Source of the DNA: Methylococcaceae bacterium NSP1-1
GTDB taxonomy: Bacteria > Pseudomonadota > Gammaproteobacteria > Methylococcales > Methylomonadaceae
Assembly: GCA_002256465.1 (NCBI GenBank)
Contig: NQJG01000059.1
Coordinates: forward strand, 1 to 5,640
DNA length: 5,640 nt
Reading direction: 5' to 3'
The notes beneath the pieces were generated by a model. It made no database searches and was not told the origin of the DNA. It saw only the letters and a list, made by a program, of their open reading frames with translations. Numbering within the stretch: the stretch's first letter is position 1; every line of letters begins with the position of its first letter. Made by a program: the position numbers and the translations under genes. Shown here piece after piece: positions 1-4,999 of this stretch.

Positions 1-800
1 AAGTCAGCTTGCATCACTTTCCTGACGGTGAAAGCTTCATACGCCTGCCTCCGTTACTGCCCGAACACGTTATCGTTTGCCGCAGCCTAAATCAACCCAA
101 TGACAAATTGATCGAATTGTTACTCTGCGCCACAACAGCCAGAGAATTGGGCGCCAAACGCCTCACACTGGTAGCACCTTATTTATGCTACATGCGTCAG
201 GATTTTGCCAATCAGCCGGGTGTAGCTGTGAGTCAACGCATTATCGGTAAAATGCTGGCCACTCTATTTGACGATGTGCTCACCGTAGACCCGCATTTGC
301 ATCGCATAGCATTACTGGATCAGGCGATTCCGATAAAAAATGCCATCAGCCTTACCGCAGCTGATGAGATCGGACGTTTCCTGAAACAAAAGCTGGAATA
401 TGCCCTGCTATTAGGCCCGGATAGTGAATCAGAGCAATGGGTCGCGAATATAGCCAATAAAATTGGCTTCGACTATTGCATTGCTCATAAAGAAAGACGG
501 GGTGACAAACAAATTGAAATGACCTTGCCGGATCACAATTTTCTCAATAAACCCATAGTCATCATAGACGACATGGCCAGTACCGGCCGAACCCTGGGCA
601 AAGCAGCCAGACTGCTGCAAGCCGCCGGTGCCGGCGACATTTACGTCGTCGTTACTCATGCCCTGTTTTGCGAAGATGCAGAAACACATATCCTGCAAGC
701 AGGAATCAAGACCATCTGGAGTACAGACAGCATAGAGCACCCGACATCCTGCATTAAGCTCGATGCCCTATTAGCTAATGCGATTAAAGCGATTATTTGA
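1..800 (+). CDS. prs: Ribose-phosphate diphosphokinase (PRPP synthetase), 5'-truncated by window edge
   Basis: This cytoplasmic enzyme transfers pyrophosphate from a nucleoside triphosphate to ribose 5-phosphate to make PRPP, the precursor of nucleotides, histidine, tryptophan and NAD. The frame is open from base 3, and the TTG at 9 is an internal Leu codon rather than a start. Motifs, numbered from the codon at base 3: FPDGES at 6-11, APYLCYMRQD at 58-67 (nucleotide-binding region), VDPHLHR at 95-101, the flexible-loop basic stretch HKERRGDK at 162-169, and the PRPP-binding loop IDDMASTGRT at 188-197. Family members run about 290-320 residues, so roughly 25-30 N-terminal residues lie off the left edge. 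VDPHLHR replaces the DLHAxQIQGFF stretch of classical class I Prs, so this is the divergent type, and a second, housekeeping Prs may exist elsewhere in the genome. It ends with TGA at 798-800 and converges on the minus-strand hydrolase gene. The family call is secure; the subtype and any paralogue are inference. Confidence 0.93.
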   Translation, partial: VSLHHFPDGESFIRLPPLLPEHVIVCRSLNQPNDKLIELLLCATTARELGAKRLTLVAPYLCYMRQDFANQPGVAVSQRIIGKMLATLFDDVLTVDPHLHRIALLDQAIPIKNAISLTAADEIGRFLKQKLEYALLLGPDSESEQWVANIANKIGFDYCIAHKERRGDKQIEMTLPDHNFLNKPIVIIDDMASTGRTLGKAARLLQAAGAGDIYVVVTHALFCEDAETHILQAGIKTIWSTDSIEHPTSCIKLDALLANAIKAII

Positions 801-828
801 GCGCCAAAGCTGTAATCAGAAATCGTCA

Positions 829-2169
829 TTATTTTTCCTCTTTAGCCCAGCAACCACAAGGTTTAGTGTCCGGCGACACTTGAACTTGGGTCGATAGTTT
901 GAAGGAGTGGCCGGTATCGGTTTTCAGTTCAACCTCCATAAGATAAGCCTGGTATCCTGACTTGGGGAGGGGGATTGATGCTTTGGCATGACTACTGCCG
1001 CGAGTAATGTTCAGTTTTTGCGCTGTCCATTGATTATCCCGGAAGTCCCGGTCATCAGAATGGGCAGTCCATAAGCTGATAGTGCCGGCGTGCTCATTGC
1101 TCTCAACCTGAGCGTTAATGTGGGTATTGGCTACATTGTTAAATTTCCACGCAATTTTAGGTAAGGGCTTTTGATCTGCAATCAATTCAAAAAAAGCTGC
1201 TAAAGTTTGTAAGGCCTGATCGCCGCCATTCAGATCATGACCGGCATTGGGTGTCTGGTAAATCAGTTTGGGTTCCGGTAAATCATTCCAGTAATGACGC
1301 AATGAATCGACCGTCCAATAGGGATCGTTAGTGCCAAGCAACAATAGTTTCGGCATTGTAAAACGTTGAATATAGGCATAAGGATCGATCCAGCTGCGTA
1401 GTTTCTGCATCTCATTGTTGTCGAGTTTTCTATGCAGATCCAATTCCGTGTAATCTTTTAATTTGGTGCTTTGTTTACCGTAGATTTGTTCCGACCACTG
1501 CAGTTGCGCTTTCATGTTAAGTGTGTCGATAACCATCGGCGCAATGGCGGTTATACGTTTATCGACAGCCGCTGCCAACCAAGTTGCCCAGCCTCTTTTA
1601 GAGGCACCGCTCAGGACAAAACGGTTTATTTGTTGCTTATGCTCTTGATTAACAATGTCCTGAATGGCATCCATCGCTTTGACAGCGCTTTTAACCATAG
1701 GAAAGAGTAAAGGCCATGTTTCATCGCCGGTCTTTAAATATTGATTAAAGGTATAGGCGATCAACGCATCTTCACGCCGATCCTCATAGAACGGTTGATT
1801 GGGCACATTCATTAAGACTGCGGTAACAGCACCGCTCCGTTCCGCCAGGATTTTTAGGCTATCGATTTGGTTTTCACAATTACCATCGCCTGCGATTTTC
1901 AAGAAGGCAATGTCAGGATTGCGGATTGAACTGGGCCTTACGATGATTAAATGATGCTTCCAATTAAAACTACGCCAGTTTTGACTTACCAGTTCGTAGT
2001 AACCGATTGTCCCCCACGGCTCATTTAAAACTTTTGTGGGTTGCCAGTGATAATCGGGCTCAGTTCTATTAATATAGTTTTCCAAAGGGTTTCCCCAAAC
2101 TGTTTGGGTTACTAAAAGACAGCAGATGAGACAAACTCTTTTTATTCGTTTTTGATGATCAATAGTCAT
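829..2169 (-). CDS. Exported PhoPQ-activated pathogenicity-related (PqaA-type) alpha/beta-hydrolase
   Basis: This 446-residue protein looks like a member of the PhoPQ-related family (Salmonella PqaA; Dictyostelium AprA belongs to the same family), which adopts an alpha/beta-hydrolase fold with largely unknown substrates. Residues 1-26 form a signal peptide: basic QKRIKR, a hydrophobic core about 12-24, and likely cleavage after VWG, so it should act in the periplasm or outside. Visible active-site candidates are the nucleophile elbow GASKRG (Ser190), the acid in GTNDPYW (Asp282) and the His in NAGHDL (His311). A beta-rich C-terminal domain follows, about 340-435, ending in a CGC cluster. The frame extends to a TTG at 2190, but the ATG at 2169 has AAAGG seven bases upstream and gives a cleaner signal peptide. 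The gene follows the LOG gene by 82 bases. The name does not imply virulence here, since the family is widespread in environmental bacteria. PhoPQ control is not visible. The family call is strong; the substrate is unknown. Confidence 0.9.
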   Translation of the reverse strand: MTIDHQKRIKRVCLICCLLVTQTVWGNPLENYINRTEPDYHWQPTKVLNEPWGTIGYYELVSQNWRSFNWKHHLIIVRPSSIRNPDIAFLKIAGDGNCENQIDSLKILAERSGAVTAVLMNVPNQPFYEDRREDALIAYTFNQYLKTGDETWPLLFPMVKSAVKAMDAIQDIVNQEHKQQINRFVLSGASKRGWATWLAAAVDKRITAIAPMVIDTLNMKAQLQWSEQIYGKQSTKLKDYTELDLHRKLDNNEMQKLRSWIDPYAYIQRFTMPKLLLLGTNDPYWTVDSLRHYWNDLPEPKLIYQTPNAGHDLNGGDQALQTLAAFFELIADQKPLPKIAWKFNNVANTHINAQVESNEHAGTISLWTAHSDDRDFRDNQWTAQKLNITRGSSHAKASIPLPKSGYQAYLMEVELKTDTGHSFKLSTQVQVSPDTKPCGCWAKEEK

Positions 2170-2176
2170 GATGCAA

Positions 2177-2181
2177 CCTTT
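2177..2181 (-). promoter_or_regulatory. Ribosome binding site fixing the start of the PqaA-type gene
   Basis: AAAGG on the minus strand lies seven bases before the ATG at 2169. The alternative in-frame TTG at 2190 has only an AT-rich sequence without a purine-rich site before it, so the ATG is preferred. Confidence 0.6.
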
Positions 2182-2251
2182 ATCATTCAATTGGTATAAA
2201 ATAGCTATGGTTTTTTAGATAAACCCCAAATTCCTATGGAATCATGGTCAA

Positions 2252-2842
2252 TCAGGTTTCATCTTTGCCAACCCAATGTCTTACAGCAGGAGGTTGATAA
2301 TTGATATAGTGGTCCAGCAGCGCGTCCGGATTTGTCTCCACAATCAACATGGCATGGTGATCTTTTTTAACAAATTGCTCTGCCAAAACATGATCCAGAA
2401 ATCCGATCAGCGAATCGTAATAGCCTTCGACATTGAGCAAACCGCATGGCTTATTGTGAAATCCAAGCTGCGCCCAAGTCCAAATCTCAAATAACTCCTC
2501 AAGCGTTCCTATGCCGCCTGGGAGCGCTATGAATCCATCTGAAAGCTCGGCCATCAGCATCTTCCTCTCATGCATGGATTGGGTAACATGCAATTCAGTC
2601 AAATTTTTGTGCGCAACTTCTTTATGCGCTAAGGCTTTCGGTATTACGCCGATTGCTTGGCCGCCGAGCTTCAATACTTGATCCGCCACCATACCCATTA
2701 TGCCAATGCCGGCACCGCCGTAAACCAATCTAATGTTGCGGCTGACCAGTGATTTGGCGAGAGCACAACCGGCTGATCCATATGCCTCAATCCGTCCGGG
2801 ACTGGAACCGCAGTAGACACAGATGCTGTTTATTGGCGTCAT
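2252..2842 (-). CDS. LOG-family nucleoside 5'-monophosphate phosphoribohydrolase (TIGR00730 type)
   Basis: This 196-residue cytoplasmic protein belongs to the LOG ("Lonely guy") family. Characterised members cleave the N-glycosidic bond of AMP or cytokinin riboside 5'-monophosphates, releasing the base and ribose 5-phosphate. The diagnostic pieces are present in order: ICVYCGSSPG at 7-16, YGGAGIGIMG at 41-50 (Rossmann-type nucleotide-binding loop), MHERK at 90-94 with the conserved Arg/Lys, and the signature PGGIGTLEE at 108-116 with its catalytic Glu. The length is normal for the short single-domain type, and no key residue is missing. The ATG at 2842 has AGGA eight bases upstream. The gene lies 47 bases after the TPR gene with no terminator between them, so read-through is plausible. 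Old annotations often call such proteins "lysine decarboxylase", which is wrong for this family. Whether the real substrate is AMP, another nucleotide or a modified base cannot be told from sequence. Confidence 0.93.
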   Translation of the reverse strand: MTPINSICVYCGSSPGRIEAYGSAGCALAKSLVSRNIRLVYGGAGIGIMGMVADQVLKLGGQAIGVIPKALAHKEVAHKNLTELHVTQSMHERKMLMAELSDGFIALPGGIGTLEELFEIWTWAQLGFHNKPCGLLNVEGYYDSLIGFLDHVLAEQFVKKDHHAMLIVETNPDALLDHYINYQPPAVRHWVGKDET

Positions 2843-2889
2843 GCTTGCTTTCCTATCAGGGTAATGGTGATATTCAGATTTAATTGAAA

Positions 2890-3942
2890 CTATTTTTTGA
2901 AGCCATCAGACAAGCCAGACACTTTCGATTCTGTATTTTTCGAATTATTCAGATATGATTTTTCAGCCCAATTTATGGTTTTGGCTCTCGCTTGTTTTAT
3001 ATTCTTTACATCCTCTTGTTCGTTAATTTTTTTCATATATTGATGCAATTTTAACCTGTCTTTTGAAAATCTATAGGCATTAGAAAAACAAGCTACCGCT
3101 CTACTTACGTCGCCCTTTAACCCAAATACTTCGCCTAAATTTTCCCATGCTGTTGCACGATCGGGAGACATGGTTAATGCCATTGTTATTGCTTGTTGAG
3201 CTGGGTCCAAATTACCTTGTTTTAAATATGAAAAGCCTAAGTTATTGATAACTTCAATATCAGACTTGTCCAATTTGTTGGCTTCTTCAAACATTTTTAC
3301 CGCATTACTAAAATCACCCTCTTTAAGTGACACTAAACCTTTAGCGTTAATCGTCCTCGCCGCCTTCTTGTTACCTTTTGCTGGCCTAGGTAAGCTTTCG
3401 ATTTGAAGTTTTGTTTGCTGTATTTCTGATTCGTGACTTAATCCACCATCATTCAAGGCATACTCAAGCATACGCATAACCATGATTTGTGGTGTATCTG
3501 CTGAAGCAATATTATTGCTTTTATCCAGCGCAGGCTCTTTCTGTTTTGGCCGTTCCTGGATTACAAGCGGTCGCGGCATTGTTTTTACTAATGACTGTTC
3601 CAACGGTATTGATGCCTCCTTCGCTGGTGTTTCTATTATCTTGGGCTGCTCCGATGAAGATTGTACAGCATTAGCGTCCCGAACTACTTTAGCCACATCA
3701 GCCTTTTTATTTTCGCTTATTCCGGCGACTTCAGTGTACTGAGAGTCTGCTCTTTCATGTCTTGTAAAAATATATATGGACAAGAAAACAAGCAACGCCA
3801 AGACGATGACGCCCACACGACGATTCTTATTATCAATAACTTCAATATTACTAACCCCAGGATAATCAATCCCACAATACGGGCAAGTTTTTGCTTCTGT
3901 TGAAACCTCTTTTTTACATTCTTTGCAGTTAGTTAATGCCAT
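2890..3942 (-). CDS. Zinc ribbon, single membrane helix and TPR-repeat protein of unknown function
   Basis: This 350-residue protein is not one I can name. A zinc ribbon sits at the N-terminus, Cys6-x2-Cys9 and Cys20-x2-Cys23 with the knuckle CPYCG. An RR pair precedes one hydrophobic helix at about 43-60. By the positive-inside rule the ribbon should be cytoplasmic and the rest periplasmic. A low-complexity Pro/Lys/Glu/Ser linker (about 63-150) follows, then a helical stretch, then three TPR-like repeats at about 195-228, 229-262 and 263-296, with NNLGFSYLKQGN and ENLGEVFGLKGD as typical pieces. A basic tail closes the protein. TPRs usually mediate protein contacts, so a scaffold or envelope-sensing role is inference only. 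The frame extends to a GTG at 3984, but the ATG at 3942 has AAAGGGAA just upstream and starts directly at the ribbon. The gene follows the DUF3096 gene by 42 bases and is noticeably AT-richer than the right-hand genes. Confidence 0.85.
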   Translation of the reverse strand: MALTNCKECKKEVSTEAKTCPYCGIDYPGVSNIEVIDNKNRRVGVIVLALLVFLSIYIFTRHERADSQYTEVAGISENKKADVAKVVRDANAVQSSSEQPKIIETPAKEASIPLEQSLVKTMPRPLVIQERPKQKEPALDKSNNIASADTPQIMVMRMLEYALNDGGLSHESEIQQTKLQIESLPRPAKGNKKAARTINAKGLVSLKEGDFSNAVKMFEEANKLDKSDIEVINNLGFSYLKQGNLDPAQQAITMALTMSPDRATAWENLGEVFGLKGDVSRAVACFSNAYRFSKDRLKLHQYMKKINEQEDVKNIKQARAKTINWAEKSYLNNSKNTESKVSGLSDGFKK

Positions 3943-3946
3943 GAGC

Positions 3947-3954
3947 TTCCCTTT
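3947..3954 (-). promoter_or_regulatory. Ribosome binding site fixing the start of the zinc ribbon-TPR gene
   Basis: AAAGGGAA on the minus strand ends four bases before the ATG at 3942, with AAGG seven bases from it. The in-frame GTG at 3984 abuts the stop codon of the preceding gene and has no comparable site, and its extra 14 residues are not part of the zinc ribbon. Confidence 0.65.
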
Positions 3955-3963
3955 GCGCGACCT

Positions 3964-3983
3964 TGGGGCTAAGTTACTCCCCA
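3964..3983 (-). other. Small GC-rich stem-loop between the DUF3096 and zinc ribbon-TPR genes
   Basis: TGGGG at 3983-3979 and CCCCA at 3968-3964 (minus-strand order) form a perfect five-pair stem with a ten-base loop, immediately after the DUF3096 stop codon and about ten bases before the next ribosome binding site. No run of T follows, so it is not an intrinsic terminator. It could stabilise or delimit the upstream message end or tune translation of the next gene, but such a short stem may also be chance. Confidence 0.3.
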
Positions 3984-3984
3984 C

Positions 3985-4137
3985 TCATGTGATAGCAAGA
4001 CTAGGGTGCATTAACCCCAAAATACCCACGACTATCAAATATACGGCCACAAAATAATTTAAAAACCTCGGTACCAGCAAAATTAATATCCCTATCACAA
4101 TTGCCAGTATGGGTTCGATCGCAATATTCATATTCAT
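3985..4137 (-). CDS. DUF3096-family small inner-membrane protein
   Basis: This 50-residue protein consists almost wholly of two hydrophobic helices, about 8-22 and 26-43, joined by a PRFLNY turn. This pattern (E/QPILA...GILIL..PR.LN..VA.YLI..GI.GL) is what I recognise as DUF3096, a family of about 50-residue membrane proteins of unknown function in proteobacteria. Both ends are short and polar, so it is probably a hairpin in the inner membrane. The longest frame begins at a GTG at 4221 and would add 28 poorly fitting residues. The ATG at 4137 has AGGAG seven bases upstream and matches the family length. A second ATG two codons later is also possible. The gene lies 99 bases after the cyclic-nucleotide-fold gene and 42 bases before the zinc ribbon-TPR gene. 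It is easily missed or mis-started by automatic annotation. Function unknown. Confidence 0.85.
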   Translation of the reverse strand: MNMNIAIEPILAIVIGILILLVPRFLNYFVAVYLIVVGILGLMHPSLAIT

Positions 4138-4144
4138 GGTGGCT

Positions 4145-4149
4145 CTCCT
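4145..4149 (-). promoter_or_regulatory. Ribosome binding site fixing the start of the DUF3096 gene
   Basis: AGGAG on the minus strand, seven bases before the ATG at 4137, is the best ribosome binding site in this part of the window. It decides against the far upstream GTG at 4221. Confidence 0.75.
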
Positions 4150-4192
4150 AAATGTAAGTGGAAAAAGTTTGTGGTAAGAATGAATAAAACTC

Positions 4193-4223
4193 ATCATATA
4201 GGGACTGCGCCTCAACATCACAA
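4193..4223 (-). promoter_or_regulatory. Weak candidate sigma-70 promoter for the DUF3096 gene
   Basis: On the minus strand TTGTGA (4223-4218) is followed after 17 bases by TATATG (4200-4195), or after 19 bases by TATGAT (4198-4193). Either pairing gives a mediocre -35/-10 match. It starts 13 bases past the stop codon of the cyclic-nucleotide-fold gene and would leave a leader of roughly 50 bases before DUF3096. The -35 overlaps a small palindrome, CATCA-TTG-TGATG, at 4216-4228. It is plausible by position but weak by sequence. Confidence 0.28.
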
Positions 4224-4236
4224 TGATGACTGAATG

Positions 4237-4710
4237 CTAGGCAAATCCGGCCGGGTTCCATTCATCCATCATCTTCTGGCGTGCCGCATTGAGGCCCACC
4301 GACATCAATGCTGCAAATTTCTTTAATAGCTCGTAGCCGAATTTCGGTTCCTGTTCGCATCGTGCCAGTATGGCAGCCCCATCAAACTGGAGCAATTCCG
4401 AATCCTCTTCGGCCTTGGTTTGAAAATTCCATTGATAGGGTGATATTAACCAAGACCACCCCAGAACCTGGTCCTTATCCAGAGTCTGGATCTCCAGGGT
4501 CGGTCCCATAATTGCCGGCATTTGTATGACGATGCGGCCACTGCGAACCACATAGAACTTGTCCGCGTTTTCGCCCTGCCGAAAAAGGATCTGCCCCTTT
4601 TTGATCTCACACGTACTCGAACACTCGCATAGGAATTTCAGGACTTCATCGCTGAACCCGGAGAAAAACTCATGGGCCGTCAGGTACTCGGCAGTTAATG
4701 GATTGCTCAT
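4237..4710 (-). CDS. Cyclic nucleotide-binding-fold protein without DNA-binding domain, degenerate phosphate cassette
   Basis: This 157-residue protein is a single CAP_ED/cNMP-binding beta-roll. The opening helix EFFSGFSDEVLKFL (14-27) leads into IKKGQILFRQGENADKFYVV (36-55) and SGRIVI (57-62), the classic strands of Crp-like sensors. The phosphate-binding cassette is altered: where cAMP binders have FGE...PRxA, this has LGWSWLISPYQWNF at 83-96, so the ribose-contacting Glu and phosphate-contacting Arg are both missing. Only about 50 residues follow, ending in a helix, with no winged helix, so it is not a Crp/Fnr transcription factor. It more likely senses another ligand or regulates through protein contact (inference). 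The ATG at 4710 has GGAG seven bases upstream. It is first in the minus-strand block and precedes the DUF3096 gene by 99 bases. Similar stand-alone domains with the GWSWL motif are, as I recall, common in proteobacteria and annotated only as cyclic nucleotide-binding domain proteins. Confidence 0.9.
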   Translation of the reverse strand: MSNPLTAEYLTAHEFFSGFSDEVLKFLCECSSTCEIKKGQILFRQGENADKFYVVRSGRIVIQMPAIMGPTLEIQTLDKDQVLGWSWLISPYQWNFQTKAEEDSELLQFDGAAILARCEQEPKFGYELLKKFAALMSVGLNAARQKMMDEWNPAGFA

Positions 4711-4999
4711 TGTTTATCTCCACAAATCATTGGTTACGATGGCGATGAATAGAAATTTTAACGTACCGTTTCTGACAACGAAAGCATTTTGACCGATGGA
4801 ACCTTACAAAATTCATCGAGGAGCGCATTCCGGACCAAAGCTGCCACTGATTCCAGCGAATATTACCATCACCTGAAAGCACATGTCCTGCCACAACAAA
4901 CAACTGAAGCATCGCTCTGCGTTTCAGCATTCAACAGAATGATCCATTGAGGTATGCCTCTGTTCGTTAAAATTTAGTAATTACCGAGAAATGAAGAAG
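4711..4999. other. 289-base gap without a convincing gene
   Basis: Between the epimerase stop and the cyclic-nucleotide-fold start I see no clear gene. A minus-strand frame (ATG at 4930 to TGA at 4727, 67 codons) ends 16 bases before the next ATG and opens with a twin-arginine-like LKRRAMLQLFVVAG. It lacks a ribosome binding site and soon becomes a Trp/Arg-rich sequence that I do not recognise. Near 4933-4964 short inverted arms (AACAGA with TCTGTT) enclose two tiny hairpins, but no T-run follows, so there is no intrinsic terminator for the epimerase gene. Weak promoter-like hexamers (TAAAAT at 4760-4755, minus strand) lie about 45 bases before the next start. Confidence 0.5.

Noticed and set aside
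429..740. Minus-strand 103-codon frame inside the PRPP synthetase gene
   Set aside because: It lies wholly antisense to a well-conserved catalytic region and its translation resembles no protein family.
801..828. Bidirectional terminator between the convergent PRPP synthetase and hydrolase genes
   Set aside because: There are only 28 bases and I found no stem of useful length; a T-rich stretch just beyond has no hairpin before it.
1471..1710. Plus-strand 79-codon frame inside the PqaA-type gene
   Set aside because: It is antisense to the conserved nucleophile-elbow region and has no ribosome binding site or recognisable domain.
2230..2242. ATTCC-TAT-GGAAT hairpin after the LOG gene as an intrinsic terminator
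   Set aside because: The stem has five mostly weak pairs and the following minus-strand bases are TTGGGG with no T-run.
3482..3903. Three overlapping plus-strand frames, some rich in hydrophobic residues, inside the zinc ribbon-TPR gene
   Set aside because: The hydrophobicity arises from reading the low-complexity linker and membrane helix antisense; the minus-strand frame has clear domains.
4773..4778. TTGTCA (minus strand) as a strong -35 for the cNMP-fold gene
   Set aside because: The good -10 candidate TAAAAT is only 12 bases away, and at proper spacing the -10 sequences are poor.
4308..4792. Plus-strand frames at 4308-4511 and 4559-4792
   Set aside because: Most of their length is antisense to the conserved cNMP-fold gene, and the translations are Pro/Arg-rich without any family resemblance.
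4933..4964. AACAGA/TCTGTT arms with two inner hairpins as a terminator or structured RNA
   Set aside because: The inner stems are four pairs each and no T-run follows on either strand, so chance is as likely as function.
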